From JAGVSR01 sp963778225 (lineage in GTDB: Bacteria; Pseudomonadota; Alphaproteobacteria; Rhizobiales; Hyphomicrobiaceae): a DNA stretch of 64,000 nt. Made by a program: the position numbers and the translations under genes. Below, one piece after another: positions 28,076-37,814 of this stretch (its first letter is position 1; every line of letters begins with the position of its first letter). The notes below the pieces were generated by a model. That model saw only the letters and a list, made by a program, of their open reading frames with translations, did no database searches and was not told where the DNA came from. The stretch is from assembly GCA_963778225.1 (NCBI GenBank), contig CAVZTR010000012.1, forward strand, positions 310,001-374,000, in the 5' to 3' direction.

Positions 28076-29017
28076 TTATTCGCCGACGGCGAACGCCTGC
28101 GGCAGGTCGAAAATGCGCGGCGAGAGTTCGCGGACGCGGGGCGACTGCACGATGGTCCAGGCCGACTTGTCTTCGAGCAGGGCTTTGAGGACCAGTGAGT
28201 TCAAACGGTGGCCACCGCGAACGGACCGGTAAGCTCCGAGGAGAGGCAGACCGGAAAGGCTCAGGTCGCCGACGGCATCCAGCATCTTGTGACGCACGAA
28301 CTCCAGCGGATCGCGGAGACCTTCGCGGTTCATGATGCGATCATCGCCGATGGCGACAGTGTTGGTGAGATTGGCGCCGAGTGCGAGCCCGGCCTTCCAG
28401 AGGCGCTCGACATCGGACATGAAGCCGAAGGTGCGGGCGCGGGACAGTTCATTGCGGAAGATGCCGGGGCTCATCTCGAATGCGAGACGCTGGCGGCCGA
28501 TGAGCGGCGTGTCGAAGTCGATTTCGACATCCAGGTGGAACCCGGAATGCGGGGCGATCTCACCCCAGCAGCCGCCTTCTTCTACCCGGATCGGCTTGAG
28601 GACTTTGATGAAGCGGCGGGGCGCGTTGAGTTCACGCAGGCCAGCTTCGTCGATGGCTTCTACGAACGGCACCGAACTGCCGTCCATGATGGGGACTTCT
28701 TTGCTGTCGATTTCGATGATGCAGTTGTCGACAGCGAGCCCGCGCAATGCAGCCAGCAGATGTTCGACTGTGGAGACCGTGACACCCGATTCGTCACCGA
28801 TGACGGTGCACAGGGTCAGGTTTTTGACGTTGGAAACGTGTGCCGGAATTTCGGCGATGGTGCGACCACGTTTTGTGACTACAAAGAGTAGTCCCGTATC
28901 GACCTCAGCAGGATGGAGCGTAACGGATACAGGTGCCCCACTATGTACTCCTGTGCCCCTGAGTTCGATCTCGCGGGCGATCGTGGTTTGTCGAGCGCCG
29001 ATAAATCAATTCGACAT
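28076..29017 (-). CDS. lpxC: UDP-3-O-acyl-N-acetylglucosamine deacetylase; in-frame TGA near start
   Basis: Zinc enzyme for the committed step of lipid A synthesis. The frame from about 29005 to 28076 contains RQTTIAREIELRGTGVHSG, the zinc-site VEHLLAAL and HKMLDAVGDL, and normal LpxC spacing, about 308 residues in all. The only nearby ATG (29017) with a ribosome site (GAGGGAC) reads Met-Ser-Asn and then TGA at 29006-29008. The next in-frame ATG, GTG or TTG is the TTG at 28747, after the zinc-site motif. So either one base of the stop is wrong, or a rare start such as ATC at 29000-29002 is used. The family assignment is firm; the start is unresolved. Downstream is bamD, upstream ftsZ. Confidence 0.88.
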
Positions 29018-29292
29018 GCTGCGCCGTCCCTCGCATATCCCAGGCAGCCAACCCGCTTGCTAAAGCCGGTGTCTGCCCCCCCGGATCTCTCCTCGTCCCA
29101 CCTACTCCCTGTCCCGGCTGCGCTTCTGCTTGGCGCTTGACGAGACCCCTGAGGCGGGGCGGATCAAAATCACATCCTCAGTGACGATAGCTGTCGCCTC
29201 CGGGTGTCACAAATCACGCTTTCTTACGTTCTGTTACCAATTGGAAAGACTTACGTATGAAGGAAATTTGCAGATGATTTTTCAGTCGGTGC

Positions 29293-30966
29293 TCAGCGCC
29301 GGGACTTGGTGAAAAACACCGGTAATTCAGGCTTTTCTTGCCGTTGCTGCTCATCGTTTGACCAGCCTGCACGTCGGCTCGGCGGTTCGACTCCTACGGC
29401 GTAGGAACGTTCGGCAGCCGGCATATTCTGCTGCGCCGTTGCCGGATGTTCCCGGTGCGAAGGATGCGAATCACTTTCCTGCTTTCCGCGTCCAGTGAGT
29501 CGCTCGAAGAAGCCGCGTTTCCTTGGCTCAGCCTCCGCTCGGGCCGGTGAAGAACCATAGCTCGGCGGGCGTGCCGCGTCGCGCTGCATTTTAGCGTGAT
29601 AGTCGCGCTGGCCGACAGCTGGGAATTCATCCAGGTCGGGCATGCGGCGGGGTGATCGCCGGATCTGAGCGGGCGGCGCCGGCGCAAAGTCGTCCTGAGG
29701 TGCCGCCGGTCGGGAATCAGGTGTGTAGTCCATAGGCGGTGCGAAGCCCCCGGCAACTGAAGCCGGAGGCAAATCGGTAATCTCGATGTCGTCAGAGTTG
29801 TGCCAGCTCGGCCCTGGTGCCGCTTGCTGCGTTGACGGGACCTGTGCCGGCGGCGCGCGCAACAGTTCCTCGAACGCGCTCGACCTGTGGAGGGCCTCGG
29901 CGATAGTTGCTGCTGCGGCCTGTGTCGACGGGACGATTTGCGGAGCGGGCGGGGTGGCCGGCATCGCCATTGCCGGCCGCGGCGTCATCTGCGCGGGCAC
30001 GGCTGAGCGATCCATTCCCGATGCAACGATCGACACACGAACCCGATCGCCAAGCGTGGGATCGAAGGTGGCGCCGACGATGATGTTGGCTTCCGGGTCC
30101 ACTTCCTGGCGGACGCGGGTGGCCGCCTCGTCGACTTCATACAGCGTGAGATCGGCGCCGCCCGTGATCGAGAGCAGCAGGCCCTTCGCGCCGGAGAGCG
30201 ATACATCGTCGAGCAGCGGGTTGGTGATCGCCTCTTCGGCGGCGCGGACGGCGCGGCCATCACCGGACCCTTCGCCCGTTCCCATCATGGCGCTGCCCAT
30301 GCCACTCATCACGGTGCGCACATCGGCGAAATCGAGATTGATCAGGCCTTCCTTGACGATGAGGTCGACGATGCAAGCGACGCCGGAATAGAGCACCTGG
30401 TCGGCCAGGACGAAGGCTTCGGCAAAGGTCGTGCGTTCGCTTGCGATCCGGAACAGGTTCTGGTTGGGAATGACGATCAGCGTGTCGACATGCGTTTTCA
30501 GTTCGGCAATGCCGGCTTCCGCGATGCGCATGCGACGCGAGCCCTCGAACTGGAAGGGCTTCGTGACGACGGCGACGGTGAGAATATTCTGTTCTTTGGC
30601 GGCACGGGCGATAACGGCGGCGGCCCCGGTGCCGGTGCCACCGCCCATGCCGGCGGCAACAAAGACCATGTGAGATCCGGCGACGAGCTCGCGGATTTCA
30701 TCGAGTGTTTCGATGGCTGCGGCCTCGCCGATGTCGGGACGCGACCCGGCGCCCAGGCCTTCCGTGAGCTTGGCTCCCAGCTGAATCTTGTGCGGCGCAT
30801 GGGACGCCACGAGAGACTGCGCGTCCGTGTTGGCCACAACGAAGTCGACGCCTTCCAAGTTGGCGTCGATCATGTTGTTGATCGCGTTGCAGCCTGCACC
30901 TCCGACACCGATGACGGTGATGCGGGGCTTCAGGTCCATGATGTTCGGCGGCAAGTTTGCGCTCAT
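29293..30966 (-). CDS. ftsZ: Cell-division GTPase FtsZ
   Basis: Tubulin homologue that forms the division ring. I start at the ATG at 30966, five bases after GAGGG, giving 557 residues. Seen are VIGVGGAGCNAI, the tubulin signature GGGTGTG (108-114), the catalytic T7 loop NLDFADVRTVM, and the globular core to about residue 320. A long Pro/Ala-rich linker of about 220 residues follows, ending in PELPVFFTKSRR, a conserved C-terminal peptide for binding FtsA and other partners. The long linker is typical of Hyphomicrobiales. It follows ftsA by 68 bp. Confidence 0.96.
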   Translation of the reverse strand: MSANLPPNIMDLKPRITVIGVGGAGCNAINNMIDANLEGVDFVVANTDAQSLVASHAPHKIQLGAKLTEGLGAGSRPDIGEAAAIETLDEIRELVAGSHMVFVAAGMGGGTGTGAAAVIARAAKEQNILTVAVVTKPFQFEGSRRMRIAEAGIAELKTHVDTLIVIPNQNLFRIASERTTFAEAFVLADQVLYSGVACIVDLIVKEGLINLDFADVRTVMSGMGSAMMGTGEGSGDGRAVRAAEEAITNPLLDDVSLSGAKGLLLSITGGADLTLYEVDEAATRVRQEVDPEANIIVGATFDPTLGDRVRVSIVASGMDRSAVPAQMTPRPAMAMPATPPAPQIVPSTQAAAATIAEALHRSSAFEELLRAPPAQVPSTQQAAPGPSWHNSDDIEITDLPPASVAGGFAPPMDYTPDSRPAAPQDDFAPAPPAQIRRSPRRMPDLDEFPAVGQRDYHAKMQRDAARPPSYGSSPARAEAEPRKRGFFERLTGRGKQESDSHPSHREHPATAQQNMPAAERSYAVGVEPPSRRAGWSNDEQQRQEKPELPVFFTKSRR

Positions 30967-31034
30967 TTGGCCCTCAGACTGAAAAGAAGGAACGTGCGGG
31001 GGCGGGTTATCTTCCCCGGCCGTACTTGCCTTCT

Positions 31035-32294
31035 CTAGAACCCGTCCTTCAGCCACTGCCCGACCCGGCTCATGTAGCCGCCGGGCGCATCTAGGCCCAG
31101 GGCTCCCGGCAGATCGTCGGCCGCGCTTTCAGCGACGGCACGCAACACACCAACGGCACCGGCGAACGCCGCCGATGCATAAAGGGGAGGCAGGCCCGAA
31201 ATGGTCTGGGGCCTACCCTCGCGTACGGGCCGCCTGAACACGCCTTCTGCGAAGGATTGCAGTCCGGAAATCTCGCTGCCGCCACCGCAGAGAACAATCC
31301 GCGCGGCCGTTTCATCGAGAAGCCCGGCGCTCGCCAATTGATCGCGAACGAGGTGTAGCAGTTGGGCCATGCGCGACTGGATGATCCGGGCCAGATCAGC
31401 CTTGGTCGATCTCTGCTCAAGCCCCTCGCCGACGCCGGTTATGGCGTAGGTGAAGACATCGTGCTGATCCGACTGCGCTTTCAACACTGTGCCATAAAGC
31501 GTTTTGATTCGCTCGGCTTCTTCAAGTGGCGTGCGCAACGCATGCACAATATCCAGTGTGACATGTCCGCCGCCGATGGGCAGGGTGCGGGCAAAGATCG
31601 CGCGGCCGTCCTGGAACATGGCGACGCCTGTGACCGCGGCCCCGATATCGATGGTGACGATGCCATGCCGGCGCTCGTCTTCGCTGGTGACGGCCAGAGC
31701 GCTGGCGATCGGTCCCGGCACCAGCCGATGCGCGGCGAGGTAGCAGCGCCCGATCGTTCGGGTGAGGTTGACCACGGGTTGTGCATCGGCCGTGACGACG
31801 AAGTGATGGGCTGCGATGCGGTCGGCCCTGGTTCCAACTGGATCAGCGACCAGGGGACTGCCATCGAGGGAATAGCCCCAGGTATCGAGTTGTAGGATCT
31901 GCCGGCCGTCCTTGGTGGCATGGGCCCTTCCGGCGGCGGCGACGCGGTCGACCGTTTGCTGCGTGACAATTCCATTTTCGACCGGCGCTGCCGCGGCGAA
32001 CGTGCGGGATGCTAGCGGGCCCCCATTGAGGAGGAGGTCGATCCGCTCCAGCCGAATGCCAGCCATGTTTTCGGCTTGAGCAATGGCAAAACGGATGGCG
32101 CCCTCGGCAGCGGCAAGATCGACGACAACTCCGGATTTGATCCCCAGAGACGGGGCCAGCCCGACGCCTGCAATCCGTGCCGGGCGGCCCTCGGAGTCGA
32201 GGGTCGCGATCAGGCAGACCGTCTTGAAGCTGCCGGCGTCAAGGACAGCGGCGAAGCGGCCGGATCGGGCGGGGCGAAGCGTTGCAGCGCTCAT
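31035..32294 (-). CDS. ftsA: Cell-division protein FtsA
   Basis: Actin-like ATPase that tethers FtsZ to the membrane. From the ATG at 32294 there are 419 residues with the phosphate-binding VLDAGSFKTVCLI and IVTIDIGAAVTGVAMF, the adenosine motif IVLCGGGSEISGL, and a C-terminal amphipathic helix ending in GQWLKDGF. The start is set by overlap with family N-termini; the frame stays open further upstream inside ftsQ. It starts 7 bp after the ftsQ stop and precedes ftsZ, the usual order. Confidence 0.94.
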   Translation of the reverse strand: MSAATLRPARSGRFAAVLDAGSFKTVCLIATLDSEGRPARIAGVGLAPSLGIKSGVVVDLAAAEGAIRFAIAQAENMAGIRLERIDLLLNGGPLASRTFAAAAPVENGIVTQQTVDRVAAAGRAHATKDGRQILQLDTWGYSLDGSPLVADPVGTRADRIAAHHFVVTADAQPVVNLTRTIGRCYLAAHRLVPGPIASALAVTSEDERRHGIVTIDIGAAVTGVAMFQDGRAIFARTLPIGGGHVTLDIVHALRTPLEEAERIKTLYGTVLKAQSDQHDVFTYAITGVGEGLEQRSTKADLARIIQSRMAQLLHLVRDQLASAGLLDETAARIVLCGGGSEISGLQSFAEGVFRRPVREGRPQTISGLPPLYASAAFAGAVGVLRAVAESAADDLPGALGLDAPGGYMSRVGQWLKDGF

Positions 32295-32301
32295 GCTCGC
32301 T

Positions 32302-33219
32302 TTACCCTCCCCTGTCGGGCGCGACCGCGGGCGCGCGGATGGCGATCTTCGACTGCGAGCGCAGGTCGATGATCTGTGCACGGGTGTCGAGGTGTGCTGC
32401 CAGTTGAGGTTCGTTCGCCAAACGGGCGAGCGCGGAGACTTCACCATCGGACGGCAGATGGATCTGGCCACCGCTTGTAAGATCGAGCGTCCAGCGGCGA
32501 TCGCCCAGCCGGCGCGCGCGGACCACCTTCGACTTCAGCGCAGGATATCGATCGAGTGCTGTCAGGAGCTGCGCGGCCGTCTCGTTGGCCCCGTCACCTG
32601 CAATGCGCGGCAGATCGAGAATGGCGTCGGCCCTCACGGGGCCGAGTTGGCGGCCCGTCACGTCGATGAGTTCGGCGCTCTCTCCGCGTTCCCAGATGGC
32701 GAACGGCTTGCGCTCCGCCACCCGGATCGCGAGTTGTCCCGGCCAGACGCGGGATATGTCCACCGATTGCACCCACGGCAGCCGCTCGAAACGCTTGCGA
32801 ATGACCGGCGCATCGAAGCTTGCCAGCGAACGGGCAGATTTCAGATCGAGCGCGTCGAACAGATCGGCGTCCGGCGTGAAGCGATGACCGGTGAGGGAAA
32901 CCTGTTCGATGCCGAAGCCCAGCCAAGTCGCCAGCCGATCTCGATCGAGGGTGCCCGAGGTATGGGCGGCAAACGCTCCTGCGGCCGATAAAGCAACGCA
33001 TGTGAGGCCGACGAGCAGCCGGATTGGCGCGCGACGTTTTTCGCGCGAGGCGGATCGTGCTGCCGGCTGCGGCCGGTTTGGATCGTAGGCGTGGCCGAAA
33101 TGGAAGGTCGATGAGGGGCGGCGGGGCGTGGAGGTTTGAGGGCTCTGCGCGTTCTGCGCCAGCCACGTTCGGTTCAGCTCGGCCCCTACCTCTGGCAACT
33201 CGCGTCCTCGGTGATCCAT
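32302..33219 (-). CDS. ftsQ: Cell-division protein FtsQ
   Basis: Single-pass divisome protein that recruits FtsL/FtsB partners. Using the ATG at 33219 it has 305 residues: a cytoplasmic basic tail, one membrane segment (about residues 68-86, LLVGLTCVALSAAGAFA), a POTRA domain (GFGIEQVSLTGHRF, DLKSARSLASFDAP) and the FtsQ beta domain (LPWVQSVDISRVWPGQLAIRVAERKP split across positions 150-180). The start lies 31 bp inside the end of ddl; another in-frame ATG further upstream would overlap more. Start uncertain by some tens of bases. Confidence 0.9.
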   Translation of the reverse strand: MDHRGRELPEVGAELNRTWLAQNAQSPQTSTPRRPSSTFHFGHAYDPNRPQPAARSASREKRRAPIRLLVGLTCVALSAAGAFAAHTSGTLDRDRLATWLGFGIEQVSLTGHRFTPDADLFDALDLKSARSLASFDAPVIRKRFERLPWVQSVDISRVWPGQLAIRVAERKPFAIWERGESAELIDVTGRQLGPVRADAILDLPRIAGDGANETAAQLLTALDRYPALKSKVVRARRLGDRRWTLDLTSGGQIHLPSDGEVSALARLANEPQLAAHLDTRAQIIDLRSQSKIAIRAPAVAPDRGG

Positions 33220-34136
33220 CTGACGAGTTCTCCGAAGCTCCAGCCGGCATGACCAGCCAGTTCCGGAACCAGCGACGTGCCCGTCATGCCCGGCTGGGTG
33301 TTGACTTCGAGGCAAATGAGTTCGCCCGAACCACCCGGCGTGTCGTCGTATCGGAAGTCGGCGCGCGAGACGCCCCGGCAACCCAGCGCGGTATGCGCCG
33401 CTCCGGTGTATTTCCGGACTAACTGGTAAACATCCGGTAAAACTTTGGCCGGAAGCTCGTGGATGGAGCCGCCGGGAGCGTATTTGGCTTCAAAGTCGTA
33501 GAAGACGAGGCCGTCTTTCGGTTTGATCTCGATGACGTCGGTGACGAAGCCGCCGATGACGGCGCAGGTGAGTTCACGGCCGGCGATGTAGCGCTCAATC
33601 ATCACGATATCGTCCGGCTTGCCGCCGGAGAGGATTGCAGCGGACCATTCGTTGTTGCCGGGGCGGATAATCAAGACGCCGACGCTGGAGCCTTCGTCGA
33701 CCGGTTTGACGACGTAAGGGGGCGGGAGCGCGTGGACGCTGGCGGCCTCGGCGCGGGTGAGAATACGCGCCTCAGCGACCGGCACGCCGGCCGGTTTCAT
33801 GACCGCCTTGGCGCGCTCCTTGTGCATGGCAAGCGCAGACGCGAGCACGCCCGAGTGGGTGTAGGGGATCTCGAGGCATTCGAGGATGCCTTGGATGCAG
33901 CCGTCTTCGCCAAAGCGGCCGTGCAGTGCGTTGAAGGCAACGTCGGGCTTCAGGGCGGATAGCGTCGCGGAGATGTTGCGATCGACATCCACGCGCGTGA
34001 CACGATAGCCCTCGCCTTCCAGCGCGTCGGCGACGGCGGCGCCCGATCGCAGGCTCACGGGGCGCTCCGCCGACCAACCGCCCATCAGGACGGCGACGTG
34101 TTCGCGCGTGCGCGCAGGCGCGGTGCCCAATGTCAT
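33186..34136 (-). CDS. ddl: D-alanine--D-alanine ligase
   Basis: ATP-grasp enzyme forming the D-Ala-D-Ala dipeptide for peptidoglycan. The 316 residues show the N-terminal VLMGGWSAERPVSLRSG, HGRFGEDGCIQGILE, the ATP-grasp VKPVDEGSSVGV, and the metal site CLEVNTQPGMTGTSLVPE. It starts with a 4-bp overlap (ATGA) with murB, so translation is coupled. The C-terminal residues overlap ftsQ. Confidence 0.95.
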   Translation of the reverse strand: MTLGTAPARTREHVAVLMGGWSAERPVSLRSGAAVADALEGEGYRVTRVDVDRNISATLSALKPDVAFNALHGRFGEDGCIQGILECLEIPYTHSGVLASALAMHKERAKAVMKPAGVPVAEARILTRAEAASVHALPPPYVVKPVDEGSSVGVLIIRPGNNEWSAAILSGGKPDDIVMIERYIAGRELTCAVIGGFVTDVIEIKPKDGLVFYDFEAKYAPGGSIHELPAKVLPDVYQLVRKYTGAAHTALGCRGVSRADFRYDDTPGGSGELICLEVNTQPGMTGTSLVPELAGHAGWSFGELVRWITEDASCQR

Positions 34137-35098
34137 GATGCGTTCTCTTGCAGGGCTAGCGCTTCACCCGTCGGGCGGCCGTCCTTGGGTTGACCGAGGC
34201 GGATAATCTCCCATTCAAGGGCCACGCCGGATGTGGCCTTCACGCGGGCTCGAACCGTTTCGCCCAGGGTTTCGACATCCTCGCCTGACGCTTTCTGGTC
34301 GTTGATGAGGAAGTTGCAGTGCATTTCGGACACCTTCGCGCCGCCGACACGGAGGCCACGGCAGCCTGCGCCATCGACAAGTTTCCAAGCACTGTTGCCA
34401 GGCGGGTTCTTGAACGTGGAGCCGCCGGTGCGTTCGCGAACGGGCTGGTTTTTCTCGCGATAGTCGGCGACCTCATCCATCTCTTTTTGGATCTCGTCGG
34501 GGTCGCCGGGTTTTCCTTCGTAGGTCGCTTGCGTGAAGATCCAATCGTCAGGGATGCCGCAATGGCGATACGTGAACTTCATGTCGGCGAGCGAGAGGAC
34601 GTGGATGTTACCGTTGCGATCGACCGCGCGGGCGCTGACCAGCACGTCCTTGGTTTCGGTGCCGTGCGCCCCGGCGTTCATGCGCAAGGCACCGCCGATG
34701 GAGCCGGGAATCCCGCGGTAGAACGACAGGCCAGCGATGCCGGCTTCAGCCGCGGCGCGTGCGACTTTCACGTCGGGAACGGCTGTGCCGGCGGTTAGGC
34801 GGGTGCCGTCCGTCGTGATCTCGTTGAAGCCACGGCCTAGCCGGATGACCACGCCCGGCACGCCGCCGTCGCGGACAAGCAGATTCGAGCCGAGGCCGAC
34901 GACGAAAACGGGCACATCGTTGCCGATGTTTTTCAGGAAGTAGGCGAGATCAGCTTCATCGGCTGGAGCGAAGAGCACTTGTGCCGGCCCACCGACGCGG
35001 AACCATGTGATCTCCGAGAGCGGTGCGTTGGCGGTGAGGCGGCCGCGCAGCTCCGGCATGCGGGACTTCAGATCGCCGGTGATATCGGGAAAGCTCAT
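34133..35098 (-). CDS. murB: UDP-N-acetylenolpyruvoylglucosamine reductase
   Basis: FAD-dependent reductase making UDP-MurNAc. The 321-residue protein has the FAD-binding WFRVGGPAQVLFAPAD, VVGLGSNLLVRDGGVPGVV, YRGIPGSIGGALRMNAGAHG and the catalytic region FKNPPGNSAWKLVDGAGCRG. It is a type IIa-like compact MurB. It lies 24 bp after murC and overlaps ddl by 4 bp. Confidence 0.95.
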   Translation of the reverse strand: MSFPDITGDLKSRMPELRGRLTANAPLSEITWFRVGGPAQVLFAPADEADLAYFLKNIGNDVPVFVVGLGSNLLVRDGGVPGVVIRLGRGFNEITTDGTRLTAGTAVPDVKVARAAAEAGIAGLSFYRGIPGSIGGALRMNAGAHGTETKDVLVSARAVDRNGNIHVLSLADMKFTYRHCGIPDDWIFTQATYEGKPGDPDEIQKEMDEVADYREKNQPVRERTGGSTFKNPPGNSAWKLVDGAGCRGLRVGGAKVSEMHCNFLINDQKASGEDVETLGETVRARVKATSGVALEWEIIRLGQPKDGRPTGEALALQENAS

Positions 35099-35122
35099 TG
35101 GATATGGCCTTGCGGAGCGCGC

Positions 35123-36544
35123 TTATTCGGCGGCCTGGGCGGAGAGCCACTGCGGAAGACTGGCCGCCCATTCGGTGGAGGTGCCGGCACCGAGGCAGAC
35201 GACCATGTCGCCGGGGCGGCCATAGCGGCGCAGCAGCGGAACGATGTCGGCGGGGTGATCGACTGACGTGACGGCGCGGTGGCCAGTTGCACGGATGCCT
35301 TCGGCTAGCGTGTGCTGGTCGATGCCGTCGATCGGCGTTTCGCCGGCGGAGTAGAGCGGCGCTACGATGACGCTGTCGGCCTCGCTGAAGCAGGCGGAGA
35401 ACTCGCCGAAGAGGTCGCGCACGCGCGTGTACCGGTGGGGTTCGCAGACGGCGATCACGCGCCCCTTCGACCCTGCACGGGCGGCCTGGAGGACGGCGGC
35501 GATTTCGATCGGATGGTGGCCGTAGTCGTCATAGATCTGGATGCCGTTCCACTGGCCCGTCGGCTGGAAGCGGCGCTTGACGCCGGAGAACTCAGCGAGG
35601 CCGGCACGAATGACATCGTCGGCAATGCCGGCTTCCGCGGCGACGGCAATGGCTGCGAGTGCGTTCAGCGCGTTGTGGTGGCCGGGAACGGGGACTTGCC
35701 AGCCGGAGATGGTGCGGGCGCCACCCTTCACGCGCGCTGACAGCTGTGCGTCGAAAATCGTCGTGAAGCCGTCCTGGTGCGACCCGATGAGCTGCAAATC
35801 AGCGCCTTCCGAGACGCCATAGGTCAGCAGGCGGCGGCCATCACGACGCAGATCGAGGCGCTCGACCATCTCACGCACGACCGGGTGATCGATGCAGGTG
35901 ACGGCGAGGCCATAAAAGGGGATGTTGCGATAGAATGCGGCGTATTCCGCGTGCATGTTTTCGACCGACTTGAAGTAGTCGAGGTGCTCTGGATCGATGT
36001 TGGTGACGATGCCAATTTCGGTCGGGAGGCGCACGAACGTGCCGTCGCTCTCGTCCGCCTCGACGATCATCCACTGGCCCTTGCCGAGGCGCGCGTTCGA
36101 GCCCCACGCGTTGATGATGCCGCCCGTGATCACCGTAGGATCAGTGCCGGCCTTCTCGAAAATGGTGGAGACGAGCGATGTCGTCGTGGTTTTGCCGTGG
36201 GTGCCAGTGACGGAGATCGTGGAATAGAGGCGCATCAGTTCAGCCAGTGCTTCAGCCCGGCGGATGATGGTGAGGCCCTTGCTCCGCGCCGCCTCAAGCT
36301 CCGGATTGCCGGACTTCACGGCGGTGGAGATGATGACGTTCTTGGCGCCGATCAGGTTCACGGCGTCATGACCAATGAAAACCCGCACGCCTTTGGCGCG
36401 CAAGCGGCGGACGTTGGCGCTTTCCTTCTGATCGCTGCCCTGGACGGCAAATCCCTTCGCAAGCAGGATCTCGGCGATGGCGCTCATGCCGATGCCGCCA
36501 ATGCCGATGATGTGGAACGTGCCTGCGTCGCGGGGTATCTGCAT
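35123..36544 (-). CDS. murC: UDP-N-acetylmuramate--L-alanine ligase
   Basis: ATP-dependent ligase adding L-Ala to UDP-MurNAc. The 473 residues comprise a Rossmann UDP-binding domain (IIGIGGIGMSAIAEILL), a central ATPase domain with the P-loop TGTHGKTTTTS, VEADESDGTF and NIDPEHLDYF, and a C-terminal domain with YDDYGHHPIE and CEPHRYTRVRDLF. Length is typical. It follows murG by 48 bp. Confidence 0.96.
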   Translation of the reverse strand: MQIPRDAGTFHIIGIGGIGMSAIAEILLAKGFAVQGSDQKESANVRRLRAKGVRVFIGHDAVNLIGAKNVIISTAVKSGNPELEAARSKGLTIIRRAEALAELMRLYSTISVTGTHGKTTTTSLVSTIFEKAGTDPTVITGGIINAWGSNARLGKGQWMIVEADESDGTFVRLPTEIGIVTNIDPEHLDYFKSVENMHAEYAAFYRNIPFYGLAVTCIDHPVVREMVERLDLRRDGRRLLTYGVSEGADLQLIGSHQDGFTTIFDAQLSARVKGGARTISGWQVPVPGHHNALNALAAIAVAAEAGIADDVIRAGLAEFSGVKRRFQPTGQWNGIQIYDDYGHHPIEIAAVLQAARAGSKGRVIAVCEPHRYTRVRDLFGEFSACFSEADSVIVAPLYSAGETPIDGIDQHTLAEGIRATGHRAVTSVDHPADIVPLLRRYGRPGDMVVCLGAGTSTEWAASLPQWLSAQAAE

Positions 36545-36592
36545 CGTGTTGTCTATCGTCCCGTCAAGCGTTGCATACCCTCGATCAGGGCA

Positions 36593-37728
36593 TCAGGATG
36601 CCCTGGCGGATGTCGGCGCGGCGGCCGTGGCGGACCCCGCAAGCTCTTCCACAAGGGAGGCCAGCCGAACAACGGCGTCCGGACGGCCCTGCTTCCTTGC
36701 ACACTCTGCTGCTTCGCGGAGCGCAGCGCCACTCTCCATGAGCCGCGCGATCTCGTCGGCAAGCCTTTCCGGGCTCAGTGTCTTTTGTTCGATACACCAA
36801 GCGCCGCCCGATTCGGCAAGCCGGGTTGCATTTTGCAACTGATCGTTGTCGAGGGAATGAGGCAACGGCACCAAAATCGAAGGGCGGCCGATCACGGTTA
36901 ACTCTGCGACGGACGACGCGCCGGCCCGGCCGACAACGAGATGGCTTGCCGCCATTCGGGCGGGCAGATCCTTGAAGAAGGGCGCTATTTCGGCGGCTAT
37001 ACCGGCCTCGACGTAGGCGGCCTGCACGCGAACGACGTCTTCCTCGCGGGCTTGCTGAACGACGTTTAATCGCGATTTCAGGGCGGAAGGCAGACGTGCG
37101 AGTGCCGGCGGGACGGCGTCGGAAAAGTAGCGGGCGCCCTGACTGCCGCCGAAGACCAGAACATTGAAGGGGCCGTTCGGCTCCAACGGCGGATAACCCA
37201 TCGCAGCCGCTTCGAGGACGATACCGCGGACCGGATTGCCGGTGAACCGGGCTTTGGCAGCAGCGGGCCCTCAAGAAACTTCGTCGTCTCGAACGAGGTG
37301 GCAATGGCATTGACGCGGCGCGCCAGCATCTTGTTGGCGCGGCCAAGCACGGCGTTCTGCTCGTGCAACATGGTCGGAATGCCGAGTTGGCGGGCGGCGA
37401 GAAGCGGCGGGAACGTGGGATAGCCGCCAAACCCCACCACCACGAGGGGGCGCACGTTCTTCATCAGCTTTCGGGCGGCTACGATGCCTTTGGCGAGCGC
37501 CAAGCCTGTCTTTGCAACCGCGACGGGTGATTTGGAGGCGAGCGTCGCAGACGGTACCTGATGCACAGCCCGCGCAGGAAAGCCCGTGCCGTAGCGGTCC
37601 CCGCGCATATCCGTCACAAGATCAACCGTGTAGCCGCGGCGACCCAATTCCTCGGCCAGCGCGAACGCCGGGAACAGGTGTCCTCCGGTGCCCCCGGCGG
37701 CCAACATGACGGTTCGATTCCGGTCCAT
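36593..37728 (-). pseudogene. murG: MurG N-acetylglucosaminyltransferase, single-base frameshift
   Basis: Glycosyltransferase that turns lipid I into lipid II. The N-terminal half (AAGGTGGHLFPAFALAEEL, VVGFGGYPTFPPLLAAR, HEQNAVLGRANKML) reads to KFLEGPLLPK; then the frame changes and resumes as FTGNPVRGIVLEAA, MGYPPLEPNGPF, FGGSQGARYFSD and GRAGASSVAELT. One missing base near 37252, in the run read AAGCCCGG on the coding strand where AAGGCCCGG would restore PKARFTGNP, accounts for it. The joined product would have about 378 residues. MurG is essential in known bacteria and its neighbours are intact, so a sequence error is most likely. It sits between ftsW and murC. Confidence 0.92.
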
Positions 37729-37814
37729 GATCTGGCTTTTCTCCCCAACCGGATGCTCTTGTCAGCCAAACGCGGCCGTTTCTGGTCCGGTTGTCGTCCG
37801 GTTACACCGTGCTT

